Shown piece after piece: positions 53,076 through 62,301 of a stretch of 64,000 nt of DNA. The first letter of the stretch is position 1, and the number at the start of each line of letters is the position of its first letter. The notes beneath the pieces were generated by a model. That model did no database searches. It was not told where the DNA came from and worked only from the letters and a program-made list of their open reading frames with translations. The stretch is from contig NZ_JAAMFL010000005.1 in assembly GCF_018437265.1 (NCBI RefSeq), forward strand, positions 99,736-163,735, written 5' to 3'. Both the position numbers and the translations under genes were made by a program. The DNA is from Fructobacillus parabroussonetiae. Its GTDB lineage: Bacteria > Bacillota > Bacilli > Lactobacillales > Lactobacillaceae.

Positions 53076-54458
53076 TTAATAGCCAACATCTTGATCATAA
53101 ATTATCGATTTTACAAGTTGGGTTTCATTAAATTTCATTTCTTGAGAAAACTCAGAATATGTTAAATCCTTATTGTCCGGTATTATCAAACCCAATTTTG
53201 TAATAATAATATCTTCTTGATGCTTCACATTATTTTCAAAAGTGGTTCCTTCGTTCAAATACATTTTGGATTCAGGATCTGATTCTGATTCGTTGTTGTT
53301 TGCTGGATAAATGTAAAACCCCATTTTGGCATTAAATCGAAACATATACGCCAAAACTTGTAAATAGTCTTTATTTGCAATGTTCTTAATGGGTTTATAT
53401 TTAGCGTCTGCTATTATTCTTTTGTTACTATTTTTACTAATAAAATCAGGATAAATTCGACCAATTTTGGAAAAATTGTTGCTTTTTGAAAATAATTGCT
53501 GCGCATCGATACCTGACTTGTTTTTTGGATGATAAAAATTTTTCCCAATCAACTTATCGATGTATTCTTCCCAAAGCCATGCTCCATCAAATAAAATACC
53601 ATTAATATGATTTGGACCAAAGCCTATGTTGTGTTTTTGATGTTGCAGGATTTTTAGGCATAAACGCTGTAATAAACGATACTCATGATAATAAGCATGT
53701 CTAATAGGATTATGTTTATTATTTGTAATAACTCTATTTCGGTCAAAATATTGATAATTTGGTGTAGATTCAATGATTTTATCTGATTGATCTTTACATT
53801 TTGCGAGGATTACCTTTCCAAATTCCTTAGTTTTAACAAATTCAATAGTATGCCGAACGAGCTGATTCATAGCATTGTCAAATGAAAATTCTCGCTGTTT
53901 AAAAGCAACATTACCAACAAATGGTGTATTGACTTGAACGTGTTTTTTTACGTCTATGATGCCCTTCACGTTCGAATTATTGTAGCTTCGCCAGACATAG
54001 GTTTTATACAGTCCTTTGCGCATAGCTTTCTTCAAATACAATGGAAATAAGAAAATATAAAGATTAAAAATTCGTTCTGACTGACTAAAAGAAGTATCAA
54101 AATCAGTTACATTTGGTAGATCAAGAACTTTTTCCAACAAATATTGAAAAAAATAGTCGTTCCTTTGCTGCTCGTCACCTTGAACAAGTGAAAAACGCGA
54201 TTGAATAATCAATTCTTCGTCGTCAAAACCCAGAAATCCCATAACGTTACTTGAACGATAACTATTATTCACACTTTGTAAAACCATTTGGTCGCCACTT
54301 AGATCATCAGAGTTATCTGTGATATTTGGGAAAACAAATAAGTCTTCTTCCTCTAACTGGTTCAATGTTTTATCCAAAATCTGGTTCGTTAATGAAGATA
54401 TCGAATTCAATATCGACTTATCGTTCATTGTATTATCAGTAATTAGTATCGTTTTCAT
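53076..54458 (-). CDS. McrC-like endonuclease subunit
   Basis: A 460-aa McrBC-type nuclease. The C-terminal PD-(D/E)xK core reads GRIYPDFISKN then RIIADAKYKP (about residues 355-380), the McrC signature. The N-terminal part is the beta-rich domain that contacts the McrB ring. The ATG at 54458 is chosen because MKTILITDN is a natural start and overlaps McrB by 23 bases; longer readings would run deeper into mcrB. With McrB it would cleave modified DNA, but McrB is interrupted here. Confidence 0.85.
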   Translation of the reverse strand: MKTILITDNTMNDKSILNSISSLTNQILDKTLNQLEEEDLFVFPNITDNSDDLSGDQMVLQSVNNSYRSSNVMGFLGFDDEELIIQSRFSLVQGDEQQRNDYFFQYLLEKVLDLPNVTDFDTSFSQSERIFNLYIFLFPLYLKKAMRKGLYKTYVWRSYNNSNVKGIIDVKKHVQVNTPFVGNVAFKQREFSFDNAMNQLVRHTIEFVKTKEFGKVILAKCKDQSDKIIESTPNYQYFDRNRVITNNKHNPIRHAYYHEYRLLQRLCLKILQHQKHNIGFGPNHINGILFDGAWLWEEYIDKLIGKNFYHPKNKSGIDAQQLFSKSNNFSKIGRIYPDFISKNSNKRIIADAKYKPIKNIANKDYLQVLAYMFRFNAKMGFYIYPANNNESESDPESKMYLNEGTTFENNVKHQEDIIITKLGLIIPDNKDLTYSEFSQEMKFNETQLVKSIIYDQDVGY

Positions 54459-56181
54459 CTTGAGTACTCTTTTGATAATATGCCGCTTGGAATCGATCCA
54501 TGATTTCACTTTCATTATACATGCCACGTATGTACTCTTCTAAAAGAGGTTGCAGATAATCATTCCAAAGTTCATCAAAATCAATCTGATTAAGTTTCAA
54601 AAAATAAGATGGGCCAATTTGATAGTTTTCATTCAACTCTTCTGTTGCAGAAATTTCATTATTTAGATCAGTTAATTTTTTAACAGCTTGCTCTCTAACA
54701 CTTTCCTCGAGCGTATCCAACATTTTCAATTGGTCTGACGCTTTGATTTCTACAAAACGAAATCGACGCCTCATAGCAAAATCAAAGCTATCGACAGAAC
54801 GATCAATGTCGTTCATAGTACCAATGATATAAACATTTTCTGGTACAAAAAACTTTTCGCTTGGATCATCATGCAAGTTAGCATATTGTGTGAACACAGC
54901 ACCTGTCTTCCCACGATAACCAGGATCGATACTGTAAAATAATTCACCAAATATCTTTGAAATTTCACCCCGATTAATTTCGTCAATAATAAATACAAAT
55001 GGCTTTTTTGTTACCGGATAAATTTGTTCTTGATTTTCAATCGTTTGTTCTTCGCCAAGTTGTGGTGCATGTTCCGTTTGTCGTAAAGCTTTCTTCACAA
55101 ACTCTGAAAAAATACCATTTTTAAGTTCAAATCCCACATTACCATCAGATTTTGCTAATGGTCTTAGACCTTCTACAAAGTCGGTATAATCATAACTCGG
55201 ATGGAATTGAACAAACCCAATTTGGTTTTGTTGTTCTTCTGTTAGGCTGCTGAAATTTGTTGTTTCACCATTACTTATAACTCCAGCAGCAACTGACTTA
55301 GCTAGGAAAGTTTTACCTGTTCCCGGTGCGCCATGCAAAATAATGTTATAGTCTTGCTTTAATTTATCGATGAATTCAAGTGCTTTCACGTTATCACCTT
55401 CTTTTTTAAAAGAGTTTGCCGCTAAAACCATTTCATGAAAATAATCAAACAATGCCTTGACTTTTTCATTAGGCATTTGTTCCGACAAGCCGAGCTCACT
55501 GAGCTGAAAGATAGTCCCAGTTTCATATCCCAATTTTGTCATGTATTCCTTAAAATCCAAGCTATCTGTGTTATTAGATAATTCACGTCTATAGTTTACA
55601 ACTATTTGCTGAGAATTATGCTGGTATCTAATGTTAAGCCACCTACTTTTTAGGGTTTTTGGCCAATAAACTATGAAGTTAACTTTGTCACCTTTGTATT
55701 GACCACTTCTGAAGAAAGAAATTCGAATCGAAAAGTCTGAATAAGTTATATACTCTTTTCGAAATTTCGGATCAGTAAACATATTTTCGGCTTTGATTAC
55801 GTTTTCAGACTTAATTTCCTGAAACCCAACTCGTTTCCCGTCGTCTTCAATGTTATTCTCAGTTTGTTTGACCTAAAATTTGAGCATTGCAAAAAAATTT
55901 TCGTAGTCTTGACTATTTTTTAAGTACTCGACATATTTTTGAGTAAAAGATAAAATATCAGAATCATTGCGATAATCAGGAGTATTGAAGAGTTTTTTTA
56001 TGTCGGATTTTTCAACATTATGTTTTCCAGTTCTAAAAATATAGTCCTCTATATTATCGATATCAGTTAGCGGGATATCATCACTCTTAAATTTTGTGTT
56101 TTTTAATCCGCTCCAATAAGTTGCCGCTGTACCTCTTTGCAATTTTCCGTACTTGACAGCCCATTCTGTAAAACTACTCAT
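54436..56181 (-). pseudogene. McrB-like GTPase with an in-frame amber codon
   Basis: ATG at 56181 (GGAGG before it) opens a frame MSSFTEWAVKYGKLQRGTAA that stops at TAG (55873-55875) and then continues in the same frame as VKQTENNIEDDGKR to the end at 54436. The second part has Walker A GAPGTGKT, DEINRGEISKIFGEL, the GTPase motif MNDIDRSVD and RRRFRFVEI, as in McrB. No ribosome site stands before the internal ATG at 55782, so the parts were probably one 581-codon gene. If the stop is real, only the AAA+ part could be made, without the DNA-recognition domain. Confidence 0.78.
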
Positions 56182-56226
56182 CAATTTTCCTCCAGCATTT
56201 ATTAACTTTTTTGTGTCAAACGTCAA

Positions 56227-56409
56227 AAAAAACTTCTAAGTCGTATTATATATTAGCACAGCATTTTTGTATATGATGACTACTATGAGGCAAGTACGGA
56301 CGAAAATATTCGTTGAAAAAATAATTGCAAAATTAAATTTAGCACTTGACTTCTGATAGAAAAAGCCACGCAGCCATGTGACATGATAGCAATGCTTCTT
56401 ATATGCTTG
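56227..56409. other. Spacer between McrB and mobilisation genes
   Basis: AT-rich, no gene or clear terminator seen; boundary between defence island and transfer module. Confidence 0.4.
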
Positions 56410-57891
56410 TTATATTCCTCTTGATATTTCTGACTCATATTCTTCTTGGGCCTTTTCCTGTTCAACTTTCTTTTGATTTCTTAAGAACTGACGTTCTGCG
56501 TTTGTTTCAGCGCGAATGTCCTGCCGCCACAAGTGACTAATTTTATTGAATGAACCACCCCGCAGTGGCATCTGGTCGCCTATGTGCTTTGAATTTTGTT
56601 TTACATTGTTGGCCGGTGATTTTGGGGCCAAATTTTTTTCCTGAGGGCTAGATACTATTTTAGTTTTATCTGCGTTACTACTTTTGTCGCGCTGTTTAAC
56701 CTGACTTAACAATTCCGAAATTTGTTGGTCAATATCATTTATTGAGGTGTCTTCAATTTGTGCTAAATGTTTATATAGTTGATTCGCTAAGCGTTTTCTT
56801 AATTCATCTTCCTTATTCTCAGACCACCTGCGTTGCCCCTTATGCATCACACCTTGTTCTTCAATATTAATGACATCATATTCTTGTGCCAACGACTTAA
56901 AACCCTCATATTCGGGTTTAAGCTCTTTTTCAAATAAATCGTCTAAAAGTTGATTTGTTAATTGATTTGCTTTTGCCATTTTGCCTTTTCCAGCGGTTAA
57001 ATGAGCATTACCAACCTGCCACCGCCCTTTCATGTCTTGAGGTAAAGCATCATAAATTTGTTTGATGGCTTTAGCATGACGATCATTTAATAGGTTCTCA
57101 GGCGCTGCCTCAACGATTTCTTTTTTAAAGCCACCAACACCTTTTAATATTTCCTGATGCCGCCTTAATTCCTGTGATGACATTAATTGTTTTCTAAACT
57201 GTCGCTTGGCTTGTTCAATCAATTCTAAAGGTATAACACCTATTGGCTGCCCTTTATACTTACCTTCTTGCTTGATCATCTCAGGCCGCGTTTCTTGGTT
57301 TTTTTTAGCAAACCACAGATGCATGTTTAGGTGGTCAGTATCCTGATGAATCACACCAAACCAAACAACGTCATTTTCATCTTCTCCCAAAGGTAAATTA
57401 AATCCTTTGTTAATTAGCGTCTTAGCAACCTCTTGTTCTGCATGCTTCAATTTATTTTGGTCTATCATACGAGCTTCGGGATCATAGAGATTGTTTTTAA
57501 CTAACCAATCCCCTCTGATTGAAAAAGCGAGTTCATGGATATTATTGCCATTTTTTTGAGCCTCATCCAAGTCTTTTCTCAATACAGAAATATCGTGATT
57601 ATCATAATTTAGTTTATCGCGACCAAATATTGGATGCGTTTCTGTTACCGCAGAATTGCGGTTAGCATAGCCAGGCTTGCTAAATTGTTCCTTTAAATCA
57701 ATGAGATCAGTTATGGACTCATTATTGAGATCACTCGTTTTCTCAGAATTATTAGCATAGTCAACTAGATCTGAGTATTTTTGCCCCTTCATATCTGCTG
57801 TACTAGACGTGACAAATTGTGCTGGTAAATTGACCATTGCCGTCTTTTTTTCACCCAGGGCAAATGCAGCAATTTCACCAGTCTTCGCCAT
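56410..57891 (-). CDS. MobL/MobP2-family relaxase
   Basis: A 493-aa relaxase that would nick a transfer origin and stay bound to the strand through a tyrosine. The central HQDTDHLNMHLWFAKK (182-197) holds the histidine metal triad. The C-terminal third is a charged coiled region (RQFLRNQKKVEQEKAQEEYE). GGAGG precedes the ATG, which lies inside the preceding HTH gene. No coupling protein or conjugation pilus genes are in the window, so the element looks mobilisable rather than self-transmissible. The frame is intact. Confidence 0.85.
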   Translation of the reverse strand: MAKTGEIAAFALGEKKTAMVNLPAQFVTSSTADMKGQKYSDLVDYANNSEKTSDLNNESITDLIDLKEQFSKPGYANRNSAVTETHPIFGRDKLNYDNHDISVLRKDLDEAQKNGNNIHELAFSIRGDWLVKNNLYDPEARMIDQNKLKHAEQEVAKTLINKGFNLPLGEDENDVVWFGVIHQDTDHLNMHLWFAKKNQETRPEMIKQEGKYKGQPIGVIPLELIEQAKRQFRKQLMSSQELRRHQEILKGVGGFKKEIVEAAPENLLNDRHAKAIKQIYDALPQDMKGRWQVGNAHLTAGKGKMAKANQLTNQLLDDLFEKELKPEYEGFKSLAQEYDVINIEEQGVMHKGQRRWSENKEDELRKRLANQLYKHLAQIEDTSINDIDQQISELLSQVKQRDKSSNADKTKIVSSPQEKNLAPKSPANNVKQNSKHIGDQMPLRGGSFNKISHLWRQDIRAETNAERQFLRNQKKVEQEKAQEEYESEISRGI

Positions 57892-58189
57892 TTTGCAATT
57901 CCTCCATAATCTCTTCTAAACTATCAAAATCTTGTTCATAATCAATTGTCAAACGGCGGGCTGTTCTGGAAGACATGTTCAGCATTTGAGCAATTTGCAT
58001 GTAGGATTGTTGATAGTTATTAAACAGAATTAAACTTATCTGAGCCAAATAGTACGTACGATTATCGCGTTCATGTTGACTGTCAGCCATCTCACTAACT
58101 TGCGTCGGATGATGCCAATTAAATTCATCAAGTTGTGCTAAATATTCTGTCAATTGTGCTTTTCTTTTGTTATGCTTTTTAGTCGTCAT
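57875..58189 (-). CDS. Helix-turn-helix mobilisation accessory protein
   Basis: A 104-aa protein with a helix-turn-helix (SYMQIAQMLNMSSRTARRLT at about 62-81) and an acidic C-terminus. It overlaps the relaxase by 17 bases and the preceding gene by eleven. A DNA-binding accessory that recognises oriT or regulates the mob operon is likely; that is inference from position and fold. Confidence 0.7.
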   Translation of the reverse strand: MTTKKHNKRKAQLTEYLAQLDEFNWHHPTQVSEMADSQHERDNRTYYLAQISLILFNNYQQSYMQIAQMLNMSSRTARRLTIDYEQDFDSLEEIMEELQNGEDW

Positions 58190-58892
58190 CGAGTTGTCCT
58201 CCTGTTTGGTGATATTTTTTGATCAGCTGCTTATCGCGACTCCGAATTTTTTTATATTCTTCATAAGATTGTGCCAATTCATTGTTTGGATTGAGTTCTG
58301 TTGGTGTACCAAATTGTTGGAACTCGGTTGGATTAATTGGGTTGATGGCATATTTAACAAAACCATTTTCTAAATTAATGCCTTCTGGAATATATTCAAG
58401 TTGACGTTGCTGCATGGTTAAAAGAAAGCCTAATAAATTCTCTACATTTGCCAATTGCGCAGTCAATTTTGAATCACTTTTTGTGGAGTTGGCATCGTTT
58501 ACCTTCTGGGCTAGCTCCGAGTAATTGAGACGAGCATTGTTAGCATTAAGGGCAATATTTTCTACGAAGAAATGCAAAGCAAACTTATAGACACTACTTC
58601 GACTAAACTTCGCATTAAGAGCATTTGGGTGTCTTTCTATCCAATGTTTCATTTGTTGAAAATACCATTCTTCATCTCGTGAATTTTTAATTCCAATCAT
58701 TGTTGGTCTTTCATCAAAAATTAATTGATTGATGTCAAATTCATTTAACAAATTTTCAATAAACTCTAGTTCTGATTTAACCTCTAAAGGAATATCTTCG
58801 GGTAGCGTTGTATCATATTTTTTATTCAAAACATTTCTTCTTTTGATGAGTGCCTTCATTTGACTTGTTTTGAATTCTATTGCATCTTTCAC
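58179..58892 (-). CDS. Hypothetical protein of the mobilisation operon
   Basis: A 237-aa soluble, mostly helical protein (MKALIKRRNVLNKKYDTTLP; C-terminal RSRDKQLIKKYHQTGGQLDD). No domain recognised. The start is GTG at 58892, seven bases after AAAGGAG and directly after the stop of the preceding nuclease gene. Tight packing on both sides makes it part of the mob operon. Confidence 0.7.
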   Translation of the reverse strand: MKDAIEFKTSQMKALIKRRNVLNKKYDTTLPEDIPLEVKSELEFIENLLNEFDINQLIFDERPTMIGIKNSRDEEWYFQQMKHWIERHPNALNAKFSRSSVYKFALHFFVENIALNANNARLNYSELAQKVNDANSTKSDSKLTAQLANVENLLGFLLTMQQRQLEYIPEGINLENGFVKYAINPINPTEFQQFGTPTELNPNNELAQSYEEYKKIRSRDKQLIKKYHQTGGQLDDD

Positions 58893-59678
58893 TTATTCGC
58901 TCCTTTCAGCATTACCGTTTAAATAGTTGATTGTCCAGCCATCTTGAACGTTAAAAACATAAATATTAAATTTCAAAGTATTGTCATTTGACTGTACCAT
59001 CATGTGAACACCACGGGGTACTAACTCAACATTTTTGTAAATTGGTTTGACTTGATAACGCACATAATTATTTTTTGACTGATGCAAGTAATCAGCAATT
59101 TCAGTTTCATAAGTCACCATACTTTTGGCATTATCGCGACTGTCCGCGTTCAATTGTCGCGTGCCTGTGATTAAATTTTTGGCTTCATTGTTTAGACCAG
59201 TAAATTGATATCCAATCAGATGACTACGGTTGTATAACCAGTCTGTATTATTCGTTCCCATTTTGATGGCATGGTATCCTGGCGTTTTAATAGTTAATCG
59301 TCCACGCGCTTTATACTTTTGAGATGCCGGCATCAATTTTTGGTTAAGCAACGCATTAACAGCTTGTGGTCTGCCTAACCAATCTAGGGACGAAAGTTTT
59401 TGCCAGCCACCCTGTTTTATTTGTAAATCATCTTGTGTAAATGTTGGTTGGTTATGATTGACTTCAACAACTGTTTGACCAGTGTATTTCAAGTTCACTA
59501 GCTCATCATTTTGTGTTGGAGAGCTACTTTGTTTATCAATATTAATCAGTTGTGATTGGGAACCTATTGCTACAATTTTTTGCAAAATCGAGACACGGTT
59601 TAAATAGACAACACCTATCAATATGACAATACCTAATAAGGTTCTTCTCGCAAATCGACCACGTTTATAATTTTTCAT
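58893..59678 (-). CDS. Membrane-anchored EndA-like nuclease
   Basis: A 261-aa DNA/RNA non-specific (beta-beta-alpha metal) endonuclease with an N-terminal membrane segment (RTLLGIVILIGVVYLN). The active-site region reads WLYNRSHLIGYQFTG, where the catalytic His follows N-R-S as in EndA/DNA-entry nucleases (D/N-R-G/S-H), with NLITGTRQLNADS as the next motif. It may degrade recipient or incoming DNA at the cell surface, or process transferred DNA. It is unusual inside a mob operon. AAGGAG precedes the ATG. Confidence 0.85.
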   Translation of the reverse strand: MKNYKRGRFARRTLLGIVILIGVVYLNRVSILQKIVAIGSQSQLINIDKQSSSPTQNDELVNLKYTGQTVVEVNHNQPTFTQDDLQIKQGGWQKLSSLDWLGRPQAVNALLNQKLMPASQKYKARGRLTIKTPGYHAIKMGTNNTDWLYNRSHLIGYQFTGLNNEAKNLITGTRQLNADSRDNAKSMVTYETEIADYLHQSKNNYVRYQVKPIYKNVELVPRGVHMMVQSNDNTLKFNIYVFNVQDGWTINYLNGNAERSE

Positions 59679-59693
59679 TTGAACTCCTTCTGC

Positions 59694-60071
59694 TTATTCA
59701 AACTCATCAAAGTCAATCGACTTTGGCAAATTTTTTTCCTGAGGGCGAGCGTTTTTTTGAATTCGTTCTACCTCATCATTTAAGTCTGGAAAATACATTT
59801 CAAGTCGCGCTAGAATTGTTTTAAACATTTCACCTATCGCAATTGTATTGTCATTTAATCCGTGCACAACGTTATTGTTAGCCATGATTAAATCGTCGAG
59901 ATACGTATGCAATATTTTTGCTGCGCTATCTTCTTCAAGTCGCTTAGCATAGTCTTCAATTTGTTCTCGAATTAATTGACTTGACGATACATTTTCTTTT
60001 GATGCTTGTGCTTCAATGATTTTCAAAGCATGTTCATCAATGTTTTTAATTGTTTTTGTTATACCTTTCAT
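59694..60071 (-). CDS. Ribbon-helix-helix-like accessory protein
   Basis: A 125-aa protein. Residues 12-45 (DEHALKIIEAQASKENVSSS, then QLIREQIEDYA) look like a CopG/MobC-type ribbon-helix-helix. A long helix and a charged tail follow. Its place just after the 60072-60276 spacer suggests an oriT-binding auxiliary protein. GGAGG is eight bases before the ATG. The first gene of the mob operon. Confidence 0.6.
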   Translation of the reverse strand: MKGITKTIKNIDEHALKIIEAQASKENVSSSQLIREQIEDYAKRLEEDSAAKILHTYLDDLIMANNNVVHGLNDNTIAIGEMFKTILARLEMYFPDLNDEVERIQKNARPQEKNLPKSIDFDEFE

Positions 60072-60276
60072 ACAACCTCCATAAAATACTTAATGAATTG
60101 GGAACAGGTTAAGGGGAAAGGAAAACCTTGTGGTTTTAATCCCGCCGTGCAGGCCTTTCAAGGGATTACCTCAATGAATTACAGTTAAACCATTTTTTAA
60201 CCTGCGTTTAACCCTTTTTAAACCTTTATTTGATTGAAAAAAATAGCCCAATAGGGGATCTTTGAACTATTTAGAA
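60072..60276. other. Candidate transfer origin region
   Basis: A 205-bp non-coding stretch between the replication and mobilisation operons. It contains a perfect hairpin AAAACC-TTGT-GGTTTT (60122-60137), a wider AATCCC/GGGATT inverted repeat, and several TTAACC/TTAAACC copies in the second half. Relaxase operons often carry oriT at this place. The nick site cannot be identified. Confidence 0.4.
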
Positions 60277-61245
60277 TTACAAATCGGTTGGTTTTGGCAA
60301 CAATGATTTGCCATCTTCAGCGTGCTTTTTCGTCTTTTGATATTGAGTAATATTTGTCTTAGCACGTTGAATATTTTTTTGTGCATCACTAATTTGTGTT
60401 CGTATTTGTGTAATGGCATCACGCGCATTATCAATGCTAGTTTGTGTATCTGAGTCATCAGACTGGGCGAGTATTTTTTGGTACTTTTTGATGGAAGATT
60501 GTTGTTGACCAATTGCTTTTTGATATTCAGCAATCGCGTTCGTATTCTTGGAAATCAGTTTTTGTTCTGCCGCTATTTTAGCTTCACTTTCGCTAACTTC
60601 AAGTTCCTTTTGGCTGGCAAATGTTAGCGTATTTGATTTAGATACTTTGTCACGATTGATGATGAATTTGCCACTTGCCGTATTTGTATCTGTTGCCGTT
60701 TTCTTCGTACTTGAGCTTTCAGCACTAACACTACTTGGCGCTTCGACTGTGGCAGTATTGATGCTTTTATCATGAGCTGTTAGTGTTACAGCATTGAAGT
60801 TATGACTCAAGTTTTTAAATTGGACCACGAGTGTATTATTTGAAGTTGGTACGACACGACCTGTCACTTGACTACCACCATGATCAGTCATAGCAGTGAA
60901 TTTAATTTTGCTAATATCAACCAAATCTTGATCAGAAACAGCTCCGTCAGAAATTGTATAATGCAGTTCCAAAACACCATTATTTTTATTAAAAACACTT
61001 TTTGTCAGACTAGCAGTTTTGTTCAAAGTGCCAAATGACACTGGGGTATTTAACTCCGTACTAGGCAAATTTGAAGGTCGAGGAGTAATATTAACCATCA
61101 CGGTTGTACTAAAAGCTATTAGAATAAATAGGCTAAATATGGCAATTAAATTGCGCCGTTGATGTTCCAAAAACCAAGTCCCAAAGCGACTAAATCTTTG
61201 AAATATATTTCTAAATTTATCAGCTATTGTGATTATTGCAGTCAT
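60277..61245 (-). CDS. Membrane protein with C-terminal coiled coil
   Basis: A 322-aa protein with one membrane helix (LIAIFSLFILIAFSTTVMVN), an extracellular beta-rich domain (NGVLELHYTISDGAVSDQDL) and a C-terminal coiled coil of about 100 residues (ITQIRTQISDAQKNIQRAKT). I do not recognise the family. It lies between SSB and the oriT-like spacer, so a role in plasmid transfer at the cell surface is possible. GAGGGG precedes the ATG. Confidence 0.6.
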   Translation of the reverse strand: MTAIITIADKFRNIFQRFSRFGTWFLEHQRRNLIAIFSLFILIAFSTTVMVNITPRPSNLPSTELNTPVSFGTLNKTASLTKSVFNKNNGVLELHYTISDGAVSDQDLVDISKIKFTAMTDHGGSQVTGRVVPTSNNTLVVQFKNLSHNFNAVTLTAHDKSINTATVEAPSSVSAESSSTKKTATDTNTASGKFIINRDKVSKSNTLTFASQKELEVSESEAKIAAEQKLISKNTNAIAEYQKAIGQQQSSIKKYQKILAQSDDSDTQTSIDNARDAITQIRTQISDAQKNIQRAKTNITQYQKTKKHAEDGKSLLPKPTDL

Positions 61246-61249
61246 TGTC

Positions 61250-61684
61250 CTACCCCTCTACATACTCAAATGCATTGCTGTTAAAGTCAGGGTATGGTGG
61301 CAATTCCTTATCTGTCACTTCACTATTTTTACTGTCAGCAATCTGTGTTTGATCCACAAGCTTTTTTGATGACTGATTAGATTTATAGATGCGGAATTGT
61401 GTCACTTGATTTTGTATAGCATAAATTTTTTGACCAGTATTTTTATCGGTGTAATTGTGATTCCGCATCACAAATTCAACCTCAACCACTTGTCCAACAT
61501 CAGTTACATAATCACGAATCAATTCTGCTGTTTTGTTAAAAGCAACATAATCAATGTAAGTTGCTTTGCCGTCTTTTAAATCATTAATGGCTAATTTGAA
61601 GTAGGCAATTTTGGTTTCTTTTTCACCTCTTACGGTAAAGTTTACGTCACGAACTAAACGTCCTACGTGGTGATTAATTTGCAT
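61250..61684 (-). CDS. Single-stranded DNA-binding protein (plasmid type)
   Basis: A 144-aa OB-fold SSB. HHVGRLVRDVNFTVRGEKET and IDYVAFNKTAELIRDYVTDV follow the family pattern (G-R-L-x-x-D, then W/D-x-V-A-F/W-x-K-x-A-E). The C-terminus ends in NSNAFEYVEG instead of the usual acidic D-D-x-x-P-F tip, typical of divergent plasmid SSBs. AAAGGAG precedes the ATG. It supports plasmid replication or the single strand during transfer. Confidence 0.85.
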   Translation of the reverse strand: MQINHHVGRLVRDVNFTVRGEKETKIAYFKLAINDLKDGKATYIDYVAFNKTAELIRDYVTDVGQVVEVEFVMRNHNYTDKNTGQKIYAIQNQVTQFRIYKSNQSSKKLVDQTQIADSKNSEVTDKELPPYPDFNSNAFEYVEG

Positions 61685-62030
61685 AATAATTTCTCCTTTT
61701 TTGATCCAGTAAATTAATAATCGGTGTCAGTTGTTTGGCTAAATAGTCTTGGATATTATTTGGTAGTTTAAATACGGGGATTTGGTTACCAGATTCAGAA
61801 TAGTGAATGCCTTTCAGGACTGTACAACCGACGTAATGATTCCCTAAGCAATCGTCAAACAGCTCACCTTTGACTTTCATTTCATTTGGTTTTAAGCAAA
61901 CAAAGGCTTGTTTTTTTGTGGGTTGAACGAGATTATTTTTTAATTCTTTAACGAGAATGACGACATATTTAGTTTGTTGTAGCTCTTCTAAACTTTGCTC
62001 ATCCAACAGCGTTAATTGTCTGACTTTCAT
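61674..62030 (-). CDS. Hypothetical protein
   Basis: A 118-aa protein (KVRQLTLLDEQSLEELQQTK; QQTKYVVILVKELKNNLVQP). No domain recognised. AAGGAAGAG stands before the ATG at 62030; an in-frame start at 62060 lacks such a site. Overlaps the SSB gene by eleven bases and its upstream neighbour by 32. Confidence 0.6.
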   Translation of the reverse strand: MKVRQLTLLDEQSLEELQQTKYVVILVKELKNNLVQPTKKQAFVCLKPNEMKVKGELFDDCLGNHYVGCTVLKGIHYSESGNQIPVFKLPNNIQDYLAKQLTPIINLLDQKRRNYYAN

Positions 62031-62274
62031 AATCTCTTCCTTTCGGTCTTGCAGCTTCATGAAATGGTAAATGGTGGCGTACCATCAAATTTTCGATAGC
62101 CTTAATTGATTGATAAGAGGTACGGTATAACCTCACTGCGCCATCGCTTTCTAATTTATGATTTTCAATTGCTTTAATCACTTTTCGGCTGAGTTCACCT
62201 GATGAGTTAGCCACAAAAAGTATGTCTGAGTTGAAAAAGTCTACTGCAATAAATACGTTGTATTGGTTTGCCAT
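61999..62274 (-). CDS. Small hypothetical protein downstream of rep
   Basis: A 91-aa protein (ANQYNVFIAVDFFNSDILFV). It has a mixed beta/alpha pattern but no recognised domain. GGAGAG before the ATG. It lies between the replication initiator and the small gene at 61674. Confidence 0.55.
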   Translation of the reverse strand: MANQYNVFIAVDFFNSDILFVANSSGELSRKVIKAIENHKLESDGAVRLYRTSYQSIKAIENLMVRHHLPFHEAARPKGRDYESQTINAVG

Positions 62275-62301
62275 TATATCTCTCCTCTCTCCAAGTTAAA
62301 G

